DNA of 64,000 nucleotides, taken from positions 186,001 through 250,000 of the forward strand of contig NZ_BMKA01000003.1 of NCBI RefSeq assembly GCF_014643735.1, read 5' to 3'. This document shows, one piece after another, positions 9,579-18,021 of this stretch. A model generated the notes under the pieces. It saw only the letters and a list, made by a program, of their open reading frames with translations, was not told the origin of the DNA and ran no database searches. Every line of letters begins with the position of its first letter. Position 1 is the stretch's first letter. This stretch comes from Neptunicoccus cionae (GTDB lineage: Bacteria > Pseudomonadota > Alphaproteobacteria > Rhodobacterales > Rhodobacteraceae). Made by a program: the position numbers and the translations under genes.

Positions 9579-10706
9579 TCAAGCCTGCGTCAGCACGAAC
9601 TCCTCCGCCCCACGCAGGACGCCGTTTACTTGCAATTTTACCCGCTGGACACCCGCGACAAGCCGGTAAGTGGTCGCATCGCCGCGCAACCTGTGCCGTT
9701 TGCGCAAGCTAACAACCTGCCCCGCCTTCAACGTCACCTGTTTCAGCTTGAACACTTTGACGCGATGGCTGCCATCGGCCTTGAGAAACTCCAGCACATA
9801 ATCGACCATAAGGTTCGTATCCACCACGGCCCGCAGGGTCGCCTCAAACTCCAGCGCCTCACCAATACCGACATCAGGCGTCAGCACCCGCAGTTCCGGG
9901 TCAACTATCGGCGGGTCTACCTGATAGCCCAAATGCTCCATCGCCCCCCTGTGCCCCTGTTTGATCAACCCGCGCAGCGCATGACGCGTGATCCAGTCCA
10001 TTTCTTTCCCAGTTTGCCGACCTTCGACCTGCCAGCGTTCAAGACGGGACAGCACCAGATCCGGATCAATTTTTGCTATATCATTCAGATGGTTCGCCAC
10101 CGATCGGGTCACATAACGGGTCGGATCACAGTAAAGCCGGTCCAAAAGAGCCAGCGGTGTGTGATGATCCAGCACAATCTTACGCCCCCACGGCAAACGC
10201 GGGCGGGTTCCCTCGCTAACCAGACGGCGCAGATGGTAATTATCGGCCTGCGCCCACTCCTGCATGACCTTCATCACAAGGGTTTCATGCGCGTTTATAA
10301 AATCCCGTATCGCATATTCCATTGAAAAACGCTTGGTGATCGCTGCCAAGGTTTCCAACGCACGTTCCGGCTGATTGATCCCTTGCGTCGCCACAAATGC
10401 GCCGAGAGGGGCAAAGATGAAATCGCCAAAGTCATCATCGCTCTTGTGCGGGTCAAGCTCTGGCGGAAGCGCGCGTTCAATAGTGGCGGCGGCCCCGTCA
10501 AACTCTTCGGGCAAATAGGACGTCAGAACCTGCGCAATGTGATCAATCCGCTGCTTTAGCTCCAGTTCGGGCAGCAGGGCCATCACGTCCCGCTGAAATC
10601 CCGCCCGATCAAACCGACTGTCAGCCCGCGCAAGCAAGCCTCCAAGATACTCGACCTTTGCCTCGTTAAACAAAGCATCCTTCAGACTGAATTGCGCTTG
10701 TGTCAT
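9579..10706 (-). CDS. alkC: AlkC-type DNA alkylation repair glycosylase with C-terminal Ig-like domain
   Basis: Predicted DNA glycosylase of the HEAT-like AlkC/AlkD superfamily, removing cationic alkylpurines such as 3-methyladenine. About 375 residues: an N-terminal helical repeat region (KDALFNEAKVEYLGGLLARA ... LARADSRFDRAGFQRDVMALLPELELKQRI) with the AlkC-like DFGDFIFAPLGAFVA and RRLVSEGTRPRLPWG motifs, then from about residue 285 a beta-rich segment (IGEALEFEATLRAVVDTNL ...) that reads as the Ig-like domain known from the longer AlkC subgroup. The start is taken at the ATG at 10706 (GGGG upstream); a TTG nine codons upstream is less likely. It stands alone between an ABC ATPase and an SDR gene. 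Confidence 0.82.
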   Translation of the reverse strand: MTQAQFSLKDALFNEAKVEYLGGLLARADSRFDRAGFQRDVMALLPELELKQRIDHIAQVLTSYLPEEFDGAAATIERALPPELDPHKSDDDFGDFIFAPLGAFVATQGINQPERALETLAAITKRFSMEYAIRDFINAHETLVMKVMQEWAQADNYHLRRLVSEGTRPRLPWGRKIVLDHHTPLALLDRLYCDPTRYVTRSVANHLNDIAKIDPDLVLSRLERWQVEGRQTGKEMDWITRHALRGLIKQGHRGAMEHLGYQVDPPIVDPELRVLTPDVGIGEALEFEATLRAVVDTNLMVDYVLEFLKADGSHRVKVFKLKQVTLKAGQVVSLRKRHRLRGDATTYRLVAGVQRVKLQVNGVLRGAEEFVLTQA

Positions 10707-10738
10707 GGTTGCCCCTGCCTCAATGTTCCCCAAATACT

Positions 10739-10768
10739 TAAAATCCGGCCGCGCATCACGCGACCGGA
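10739..10768 (-). terminator. Probable intrinsic terminator after the SDR gene
   Basis: On the minus strand TCCGG-TC-GCG-TGATG-CGC-GG-CCGGA folds into an 8-pair stem with an internal mismatch pair and is followed by TTTTAAG. It lies past the stop of the SDR gene and before alkC. A second, weaker 7-bp hairpin (TGCTGCC / GGCAGCA, 10788-10808) precedes it. Confidence 0.5.
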
Positions 10769-10817
10769 CCCTAAGCTAAACACGTCCTGCTGCCAGATCA
10801 CGGCAGCAAAACCTGCC

Positions 10818-11594
10818 TTACATCGTTGAATTTACCGCCCCGCCATCCAGCAGGATGTTCTGGCCAACGATGAACCCCGCATGTTGAGAGCAGAGAAACG
10901 CACACGTTGCGCCGAACTCTGCGGCGGTGCCGTAACGACGGGCAGGAATGGTTTCACAACGCTGCGCTTTGGCTTCATCCGCGCTGATGCCCTGTTGTGC
11001 CGCCACACCATTATCAAGCGATTCCGCACGGTCCGTGGCATGAATACCGGGTTGCAGGTTATTGATTGTCACCCCCTTCGGTGCCACCTGACGGGAGGTT
11101 CCCGCCACATAACCGGTCAGTCCAGCGCGCGCAGAGTTGGACAGCCCCAGAACTGCGATCGGTGCTTTCACGGATTGAGAGGTGATGTTAACCACACGGC
11201 CCCAGCCTTTGTCCATCATCGCCGGCAGACACGCCTTCATCATCGCAATGGGTGCCAACATGTTGGAATCCAGCGCTTTAATGAAATCCTCACGTTCCCA
11301 ATCGCTCCACATACCGGGGGGGGGGCCACCGGCGTTATTCACCAGAATATCGACTTCACCCGCGGCCTTCAAAACGGCTGCGCGCCCGTGTTCGGTGCTG
11401 ATGTCAGCAGCAACGGTTGTCACCTCAACCCCGTGCGCCCGCAGTTTTTCAGCGGCCTCTTGCAGCGGCCCCTCGGAACGGGCGTTGATCACCAGATCGA
11501 CACCAGCTTCTGCCAATGCCTCGGCACAGCCGTACCCCAAACCTTTGGACGCCGCACAAACAATCGCGCGCTTACCCTTGATGCCCAAATCCAT
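10818..11594 (-). CDS. SDR-family protein lacking the catalytic Tyr/Lys (BKR-like)
   Basis: A 258-residue Rossmann-fold protein of the short-chain dehydrogenase superfamily. The cofactor loop reads CAASKGLGYG instead of TGxxxGIG, and NNAGG is present near residue 86. The catalytic Ser is kept (NITS, about residue 139), but where YxxxK is expected the sequence is LGLSNSARAGL, with neither Tyr nor Lys. The C-terminal G-x-N-I-L-L-D-G-G segment is normal. This matches a known divergent ketoacyl-reductase-like SDR subgroup whose activity is uncertain; substrate unknown. Single gene, with a possible terminator after it. Confidence 0.85.
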   Translation of the reverse strand: MDLGIKGKRAIVCAASKGLGYGCAEALAEAGVDLVINARSEGPLQEAAEKLRAHGVEVTTVAADISTEHGRAAVLKAAGEVDILVNNAGGPPPGMWSDWEREDFIKALDSNMLAPIAMMKACLPAMMDKGWGRVVNITSQSVKAPIAVLGLSNSARAGLTGYVAGTSRQVAPKGVTINNLQPGIHATDRAESLDNGVAAQQGISADEAKAQRCETIPARRYGTAAEFGATCAFLCSQHAGFIVGQNILLDGGAVNSTM

Positions 11595-11803
11595 ATCCGA
11601 ATCTCCTCTTTTCGTGTTGGGCTCAAACTACGAAGACTGGCACGCGAACACAATCGCGCGTGATTGGATGGTAATTGGGACAGCTGAACCAATCGGCGGT
11701 CCGTCGCTTGGAACTGCAGGGCCGAAAGGGGAAGCTTGCAGTGAACCGCTTTCTGCCAAATAAGACCGCCAGTCCCCCGGAAAACCTTAAAGTGGAAAAC
11801 CGA

Positions 11804-12580
11804 ATGCCCCGTTTGATTCAAACCCTGTTAACAGGCCTCCGCCTGAGCGGACTGGTGTTTCTTGCGGCCTGCACACAAAGCGACCGGCCCACGCCCCCCC
11901 AGTCGTCAACGCAAATCCCGTCAGGCGTAACTGCGCAAAGAAACGTACTCCTCAGCGAGGGGCTAATCCGTTTCGCCCGCGTCCACAAACGCCTGCTGCC
12001 CGTGGCAAAAGAGGCCTGCCAAAAGGCGCACCCCACACAAAAAGCCGTGCGCTGTGCCTTTCAGTTCGTCGTCGCGCTCGATCGGGGCAGTCCGCCGGAC
12101 GCAAAGTTCACCCGCGATGCTTCTGGGCGTCCTGTAATCATATTCAACCACGCAATGGTTAAGTTTTTGAAAACCGACGACGAGTTCGCAATGGTGATGG
12201 CCCATGAAATGGCCCATCAGATCGCCCGTCATATCACGCGCGGTCAGAAAGAGGTGCTGCGCGGTGCGATGAACAGCGCTAAAACCGCCAAGGCTGAAGG
12301 GCGCGATATCAATCAGGCCGCCCGCAGCGGGGCACAACAGGCGCTGGCGTCTTACACAAAGCAATTTGAACTGGAAGCGGATCGCAACGGCACGATTCTG
12401 ATGATGAAAGCTGGTTACGACCCCGATCAGGCAATTACCCTTCTTAACCGCCTGCCCAAATCATCAGAGCGGACCAACCGGCATCCCGCTGATCCCGACC
12501 GGATCGACAGAGTGCGCGCGCTGTCCAGTCAAATCCGCGCCAGCAGGTCCACGGGGCGTACGGTGCCGCTGCTTTTCTGA
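11804..12580 (+). CDS. M48 family zinc metalloprotease, lipoprotein
   Basis: A 258-residue predicted periplasmic lipoprotein protease (BepA/LoiP-like M48). A signal peptide with lipobox LAAC (Cys23) precedes the catalytic HEMAH motif (His134, Glu135, His138), and the third zinc ligand lies in ELEADRNG about 45 residues later. The C-terminus has HPADPDRIDR, typical of family members acting on outer-membrane protein folding or turnover. The open frame extends upstream to 11675 but the extension has no similarity, and the ATG at 11804 gives a clean lipoprotein signal. Transcribed divergently from the SDR gene. Confidence 0.88.
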   Translation: MPRLIQTLLTGLRLSGLVFLAACTQSDRPTPPQSSTQIPSGVTAQRNVLLSEGLIRFARVHKRLLPVAKEACQKAHPTQKAVRCAFQFVVALDRGSPPDAKFTRDASGRPVIIFNHAMVKFLKTDDEFAMVMAHEMAHQIARHITRGQKEVLRGAMNSAKTAKAEGRDINQAARSGAQQALASYTKQFELEADRNGTILMMKAGYDPDQAITLLNRLPKSSERTNRHPADPDRIDRVRALSSQIRASRSTGRTVPLLF

Positions 12581-12698
12581 ACGACTACTGGTCTAGCTGG
12601 GCCCAAATCGGCCGCGCAGCCCGTTAGAAGCACTGAATTTATTGACAGGACGCCCGACCCGCCGCAAAGTTTCCACTAAGATAAATCAGGAGTCTTAA

Positions 12699-14519
12699 AT
12701 GCCCGACGGTCAGCCACTCGTGTCTTTTGAAAATCTGCGGGTGGAGTTTGAGACCAACTCCGGCGTTGTGGTCGGGGTTGAGGATGTCAGCTTTCACATA
12801 AATCCGGGCGAAACCGTCTGTGTGGTCGGCGAAAGTGGCTCTGGCAAATCGGTGTCGTCCCTGTCCCTGATGCGGCTGATCGAATACGGCGGCGGCAAAA
12901 TTGCGTCAGGCAAGCTGAATTTCACGGCGGCAGACGGCACGGTGAACGATTTAACCGATGCTGATGCGGATTTGATGCGCACTATTCGGGGCAACCAGAT
13001 CGGAATGATTTTTCAAGAACCGATGACCTCTTTGAACCCTGTGTTCACTGTGGGGCGACAGCTGACCGAAGGCTTGCGGGTTCACAAAAAGATGTCACGC
13101 ACTGCGGCAGAGGCCCGCGCGCTGGAGCTTTTGCAGCGGGTGCGAATCCCCGAACCGGAACGGCGGCTGACGCAATATCCCCACGAGTTATCGGGCGGGA
13201 TGCGCCAGCGGGTGATGATCGCAATGGCGCTGGCTTGCGAACCGCGCCTGTTGATCGCGGATGAACCTACGACCGCGCTTGACGTGACAATTCAGGCCGA
13301 AATTCTGTCTCTTATCAATCGGTTAAAGGAAGAAACCGGAACGGCGGTTCTGTTTATCACCCATGATATGGCGGTGGTGGCGCAGATGGCGGATCGCGTG
13401 GTGGTCATGTTCCGTGGCAATCTGGTGGAAGAAGGTCCGGTTACCGAGATCTTTAACAATCCCAAAGAGGAATACACCCGCGCGTTGCTGGCTGCGGTGC
13501 CAAAGCTGGGCGAGATGACAGGCAAGGCCAATCCCGAACCGATGGCGATCATGGGGGAAACCCGAACAGAGCCACCAAAACCGATCATTGCGGGAATCGA
13601 AACGCTTTTGGAGGTTAAAAACCTGACTACCCGCTATCCCGTTAAGGGCGGGTTGCTGCGGCGCACCGTGGCCAATGTCCACGCGGTTGAAGACGTGTCA
13701 TTTACCTTGAAACGGGGCGAAACCCTGTCTTTGGTCGGAGAAAGCGGCTGCGGCAAATCCTCGGCCGGACGATCCGTTTTGCGCCTAGAAGAACCGCTCA
13801 GCGGCGAAGTTGTTATAAATGGCGTCAACATACTAGAGATGAGCGGTTCGGACCTGCACGAAGCGCGACGCAACATGCAGATGATCTTTCAGGACCCGTT
13901 TGCCTCGTTAAATCCGACCCGCAAAGTGGTGGATCAGGTGATTGAACCGATGATAAACTACGGCATCGGGAAACGCTCTGAAATGCGGGAACGCGCGCGA
14001 CAGTTGTTCGACCGCTGTGGTCTGAACGAAACCTTTCTTGACCGTTACCCCCACGAGTTTTCCGGCGGGCAACGCCAAAGGGTGGCGATTGCCCGCGCGT
14101 TGGCGCTGAACCCGAAGCTGATTGTCGCGGATGAAGCAGTCTCGGCGCTGGATGTTTCGGTGCAGGCGCAGGTGTTAAACCTGATGATGGAGCTACAGGC
14201 AGAGCTGGAGCTGTCCTATCTGTTTATCAGTCACGATATGGCGGTGGTAGAACGGGTGTCCCATCAGGTGGCGGTGATGTATCTCGGGCGCATTGTGGAA
14301 ATCGGCCCGCGCGCGGCGATCTTTGAGAACCCACAGCATGATTACACGCGCACCCTGTTGTCCGCCGTTCCCCGTCCGGACCCCCATGATCGCCAGATCG
14401 ACAAGGAACTGAATTTCAAACCAATCCCAAGCCCGATCTTTCCGGTGGGCTACACCCCGTCTCCCTCTCGCTACCGAGAGGTTTCTCCCGGACATCGGGT
14501 GCTTGAGGGCGTGCAATAA
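12699..14519 (+). CDS. Dipeptide/oligopeptide-type ABC transporter, fused double ATPase
   Basis: A 606-residue protein carrying both ATPase modules (DppD-like plus DppF-like) of a peptide/nickel-type importer, as in GsiA. The first module has GESGSGKS (about 46-53), the signature LSGGMRQRVMIAMALA and LIADEPTTALD. The second, from about residue 285, has GESGCGKSS, FSGGQRQRVAIARALA and IVADEAVSALD. A zinc-finger-free oligopeptide-type C-terminal tail follows (PSPIFPVGYTPSPSRYREV). The ATG has AGGAG at ideal spacing. No permease or binding-protein genes are adjacent, so its partner components must be encoded elsewhere and the substrate is unknown. Confidence 0.9.
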   Translation: MPDGQPLVSFENLRVEFETNSGVVVGVEDVSFHINPGETVCVVGESGSGKSVSSLSLMRLIEYGGGKIASGKLNFTAADGTVNDLTDADADLMRTIRGNQIGMIFQEPMTSLNPVFTVGRQLTEGLRVHKKMSRTAAEARALELLQRVRIPEPERRLTQYPHELSGGMRQRVMIAMALACEPRLLIADEPTTALDVTIQAEILSLINRLKEETGTAVLFITHDMAVVAQMADRVVVMFRGNLVEEGPVTEIFNNPKEEYTRALLAAVPKLGEMTGKANPEPMAIMGETRTEPPKPIIAGIETLLEVKNLTTRYPVKGGLLRRTVANVHAVEDVSFTLKRGETLSLVGESGCGKSSAGRSVLRLEEPLSGEVVINGVNILEMSGSDLHEARRNMQMIFQDPFASLNPTRKVVDQVIEPMINYGIGKRSEMRERARQLFDRCGLNETFLDRYPHEFSGGQRQRVAIARALALNPKLIVADEAVSALDVSVQAQVLNLMMELQAELELSYLFISHDMAVVERVSHQVAVMYLGRIVEIGPRAAIFENPQHDYTRTLLSAVPRPDPHDRQIDKELNFKPIPSPIFPVGYTPSPSRYREVSPGHRVLEGVQ

Positions 14520-14877
14520 AATCGGGTTGGGCTGTGTGCCACGCCGCTCATGGCGTTGGCCGTAGTACTCTTTACGCGACACTAGAAACTCCGGCCAACG
14601 CCCCCGAGCACGACACCGCTTCGGGTACCCTCTTCTCGACGGTACAAAGTGGGAAAACAACGCCGTTTACGTGAAATGCATGGGTTGTTTCGTGAATGGA
14701 ATGGCTTGGAGATTTTCGACAAAACTTTTCAACCGCTAGTAGAACCACTTGCCTTAGGGAGTATTCTCTACGATATTACAACATATTAGCACTAAATCGG
14801 GGCACTTTACGATGTGCGATTCCTGATTGATCCCCAAAGCACGGCCGACCCGTAATTGAGATAGAAATTACAAACGC
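14520..14877. other. Intergenic region with an 11-bp inverted repeat
   Basis: A 358-base gap with no plausible coding frame. GGCGTTGGCCG at 14552-14562 is exactly complementary to CGGCCAACGCC at 14592-14602, with 29 bases between, so the transcript leaving the ABC gene could form an extended hairpin. There is no T-run directly after it. The second half is more AT-rich and should carry the promoter of the LytTR gene. Confidence 0.5.
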
Positions 14878-15756
14878 ATGACCCTTTTTCGTAAAAATCC
14901 ATTCTCTTTACCCTTTCTTAAACGGGTTTTTTTCGCAGCTCAGCGCCGCGTTTCCCATCCGGCCACGCTGACAATCATGATCGGCGCCACAATTATCTGC
15001 ACCCTTGTCGGACCATTTGACACTTATTATCAGGACACTTTTCTGTTCCGGCTCTATTTCTGGGGAGCGATTGTTTTGACGTCCACCACCTATGGCTGTC
15101 TAGCCTCTGTATGGACAAATCTGACATTCCGGCACTTGTCCTTTTGGCAGCGCACGTTAATCAATCTGCCGATTTTCACCCTGCCGTTTTCACTGGTCAG
15201 CTGGGAGTTCTCCAGTATTTACTACACTCGGCAGGCCATGCCGCACCCAATGGTGGTCGTCATTCTTGTGGGTGCCGTCGACCTGTTTGTACACGCCTGC
15301 ATTTATGTCAGCCGTGCCAGTCGCCGTCCGGTAAGTCTGTCACAACAAACGCTGCCACAAATGCCAGCCAAAGCGCCCCCCATGCACGACCCAGCGGTTG
15401 AACCACAAGAGAACGCAAAGCCGGAACCGGACGATAAGCCCGACGAGTGTGCATTTCTGCGCAGGCTCGGTCCAAACAGCGGTAGTTATCTTATCCGTCT
15501 TGCGATGAACGACCACTATATTGAAGCCCATACAGACACAGGAATCCACATGCTGTACATGCGGTTCGGGGATGCTATCGCCGAGCTAAACGCCGAAGAT
15601 GGCGCAAAGGTTCACCGATCCCACTGGGTCCGTTTTGCCGAGATTATCGATGTGGAACGCAGCGGCCCGAAGGTGGCTCTTGTGATGTCTGATGGTGTCT
15701 CTGTGCCAGTATCACGCAGCCACAAAACCTTCCTTCAGGAGAAGGGCATTATCTAG
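14878..15756 (+). CDS. Membrane-anchored LytTR-type DNA-binding regulator
   Basis: A 292-residue protein with four predicted membrane helices in residues 30-150 and a cytoplasmic proline-rich linker (160-190), ending in a LytTR DNA-binding domain (about 195-292). The domain shows the family's LIRLAMNDHYIEAHTDTG, LYMRFGDAIAEL, KVHRSHWV and the VSRSHKTFLQEKG ending. LytTR regulators usually receive a phosphoryl signal through a receiver domain; here the N-terminus is a membrane sensor instead. The start has no obvious ribosome binding site. The last 8 bases overlap the end of the convergent BrnA-like gene. Confidence 0.85.
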   Translation: MTLFRKNPFSLPFLKRVFFAAQRRVSHPATLTIMIGATIICTLVGPFDTYYQDTFLFRLYFWGAIVLTSTTYGCLASVWTNLTFRHLSFWQRTLINLPIFTLPFSLVSWEFSSIYYTRQAMPHPMVVVILVGAVDLFVHACIYVSRASRRPVSLSQQTLPQMPAKAPPMHDPAVEPQENAKPEPDDKPDECAFLRRLGPNSGSYLIRLAMNDHYIEAHTDTGIHMLYMRFGDAIAELNAEDGAKVHRSHWVRFAEIIDVERSGPKVALVMSDGVSVPVSRSHKTFLQEKGII

Positions 15757-16213
15757 ACGTGCTACCGTGGGCTTTGCGGATCAGGGCAAGACTGGATTCA
15801 ATTTCGTCAACCAATACCGCAACATCCCCTGCGCCAGTTCCGTCATCGACACGCAATTCTTTCAACTTCTGCTTCAACATATCTTCAATCAGGGAATAAT
15901 CCTTCGGCCCCACCGCATCCGCGTCCCAATGGGATTTCACCGCCCCCGATTGCAGCGCGTGCCAATAGATGCGCAGAATAGAATTGATCCGCGCCTCAAA
16001 GCCTGTGCCAAATTTGCGGAACCACTTTAGCAGGTCATCATCAAGGTTAAGCGTGACTTCCGTTTTTTGCGGCTCAATCGGGTGCAATAGCGGGATGTCA
16101 TTCCAACCTTGCGGCAGGGATCCCTTGACCCAGTGGCGCTGAAAATCGCTTTGCAACCGCTTTAGTTCATAAACAAGATTTGCATTAGCGGTGTCTTGGG
16201 TTTTTGTGGTCAC
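15749..16213 (-). CDS. BrnA-like antitoxin without a neighbouring toxin
   Basis: A 154-residue protein whose middle section (KTEVTLNLDDDLLKWFRKFG, then GFEARINSILRIYWHA, about residues 50-87) is the ribbon-helix-helix signature of BrnA antitoxins, which bind DNA and neutralise BrnT ribonucleases. It is longer than classical BrnA at both ends, with an acidic, helical C-terminus. No brnT-like frame is present on either side: upstream is the short prfC spacer and downstream the LytTR gene. The GTG start at 16213 follows AGGAG. It may be a solitary transcription factor rather than an active antitoxin. Confidence 0.72.
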   Translation of the reverse strand: MTTKTQDTANANLVYELKRLQSDFQRHWVKGSLPQGWNDIPLLHPIEPQKTEVTLNLDDDLLKWFRKFGTGFEARINSILRIYWHALQSGAVKSHWDADAVGPKDYSLIEDMLKQKLKELRVDDGTGAGDVAVLVDEIESSLALIRKAHGSTSR

Positions 16214-16341
16214 GGGGCGGCTCCTACAGAATTCAAATACCGCAACTCTAATTAAATTCCGTTAACACAGCCTCGCCGCAGCGTTCTCTCCCCCGAATGC
16301 TGGCAATTCGCAACAATTCCCCCTGCCCCAACGCAGTTTTC

Positions 16342-16370
16342 TTGCCACGCTTGCAAAGCTTAACTATACG
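16342..16370 (+). promoter_or_regulatory. Candidate prfC promoter giving a leaderless transcript
   Basis: TTGCCA (16342-16347) and TATACG (16365-16370) match the -35 and -10 consensus at 5/6 and 4/6 with exactly 17 bases between. The prfC ATG begins 7 bases after the -10 box, which is where transcription would start. No ribosome binding site precedes the ATG. Confidence 0.5.
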
Positions 16371-16377
16371 CACACCC

Positions 16378-17988
16378 ATGTTAGATCGCACCTCAAACCA
16401 GCCCGTGCTGCCGCCGGAAATCGACCGCCGCCGCACTTTCGCAATCATCTCGCATCCCGATGCGGGGAAAACCACGCTGACAGAGAAGTTTTTGCTCTAT
16501 GGTGGTGCGATCCAGATGGCAGGTCAGGTACGCGCCAAAGGTGAAGCCCGCCGTACCCGTTCTGATTTTATGCAAATGGAAAAAGACCGTGGCATTTCGG
16601 TGTCCGCTTCTGCCATGTCTTTTGAATTCCGTGATTATTGGTTTAATCTGGTGGATACACCCGGCCACTCCGACTTTTCTGAAGACACCTACCGCACGCT
16701 GACAGCGGTGGATGCCGCGATCATGGTGATCGACGGGGCCAAAGGTGTTGAAAGCCAGACACAAAAACTGTTCGAAGTGTGCCGGATGCGGGATATGCCG
16801 ATCCTGACCTTCTGTAACAAGATGGACCGAGAGAGCCGCGAAACCTTTGACATCATTGATGAAATTCAGGAGAATCTGGCGATTGACGTGAGCCCTGCAA
16901 GCTGGCCTATCGGTGTCGGGCGGGAGTTCATGGGGTGTTACGATCTGCTGAACGACCGGCTGGAACTGATGGATCGGGCCGACCGGAACGTGGTTTCAGA
17001 GTCGGTTAAGATTAGCGGGCTGGACGATCCGAAACTGGCTGAACATGTCCCTCCACACCTGCTGGAAAAGCTGCTTGAAGAGGTGGAAATGGCACGGGAG
17101 TTGCTTCCGGCTCTGGACCATCAGGCGTTTCTGGACGGCACAATGACGCCAATCTGGTTTGGCTCCGCGATCAACTCCTTCGGGGTGCAGGAATTGATGG
17201 ACGGCATCGGCAACTTTGGCCCCAAGCCCCAAGTACGTCCTGCCGCTGAAAGACAGGTCTCGCCGGACGAAAAGAAGGTTTCCGGCTTTGTTTTCAAGGT
17301 ACAGGCCAACATGGACCCCAAACACCGCGACCGGATTGCCTTTGTGCGGCTGTGTTCGGGCCATTTCAAACGGGGGATGAAGCTGACCCATGTGCGGACC
17401 AAAAAACCGATGGCGATTGCCTCTCCCATGTTGTTTCTGGCATCGGACCGAGAATTAGCGGAAGAAGCCTGGGCAGGCGACATCATCGGCATTCCGAACC
17501 ATGGGCAGTTGCGGATCGGCGATGCACTGACCGAAGGGGAAGCCCTGCACTTTGCTGGTATCCCGTCCTTTGCGCCCGAACTGCTGCAATCTGTAAGGGC
17601 GACCGACCCGATGAAGGCGAAACATCTGGACAAGGCACTGAACCAGTTTGCCGAAGAAGGTGCTGCGAAACTGTTTAAACCAGCCATCGGCGCGGGTTGG
17701 ATCGTCGGCGTTGTGGGGGCCCTGCAATTTGAAGTGCTCGCCAGCCGGATCGAGCTGGAATACGGCATTCCGGTACGCTTTGAGCCATCGCAATTCACCT
17801 CAGCCCGCTGGCTGAACGGACCGCAGGACAAGCTCGACAGGTTTATCAACGTAAACAAAGGCCACATCGCCTATGATCACGACGGCGATCCGGTGTTCAT
17901 GACCCGCCTGCAATGGGATATCGACCGCGTGGAACGGGACTATCCGGACCTGAAACTGACCAGCACGAAAGAAATGCTGGTGGTGTGA
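16378..17988 (+). CDS. prfC: Peptide chain release factor 3
   Basis: GTPase that recycles RF1/RF2 from the ribosome after termination; cytoplasmic, 536 residues (E. coli 529). G1 is IISHPDAGKTTLTEK, the switch region follows (RARRTRSDFMQMEKDRGISVSASAMSF in outline), G3 is LVDTPGHSDFSEDTYRTL, and G4 is FCNKMDRE. The C-terminal RF3 domain is intact through LTSTKEMLVV. I place the start at the ATG at 16378 because homologues begin just before RRRTFAIISHPD; the frame extends upstream without similarity. A promoter sits so close that the mRNA may lack a leader. Confidence 0.95.
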   Translation: MLDRTSNQPVLPPEIDRRRTFAIISHPDAGKTTLTEKFLLYGGAIQMAGQVRAKGEARRTRSDFMQMEKDRGISVSASAMSFEFRDYWFNLVDTPGHSDFSEDTYRTLTAVDAAIMVIDGAKGVESQTQKLFEVCRMRDMPILTFCNKMDRESRETFDIIDEIQENLAIDVSPASWPIGVGREFMGCYDLLNDRLELMDRADRNVVSESVKISGLDDPKLAEHVPPHLLEKLLEEVEMARELLPALDHQAFLDGTMTPIWFGSAINSFGVQELMDGIGNFGPKPQVRPAAERQVSPDEKKVSGFVFKVQANMDPKHRDRIAFVRLCSGHFKRGMKLTHVRTKKPMAIASPMLFLASDRELAEEAWAGDIIGIPNHGQLRIGDALTEGEALHFAGIPSFAPELLQSVRATDPMKAKHLDKALNQFAEEGAAKLFKPAIGAGWIVGVVGALQFEVLASRIELEYGIPVRFEPSQFTSARWLNGPQDKLDRFINVNKGHIAYDHDGDPVFMTRLQWDIDRVERDYPDLKLTSTKEMLVV

Positions 17989-18021
17989 ACCTAACTGAAG
18001 GCGGGCTAAACCGGTCCGCTT

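Noticed and set aside
16214-16377. A possible brnT toxin gene next to the BrnA-like gene
   Set aside because: I found no frame of toxin length or BrnT-like sequence in either flank.
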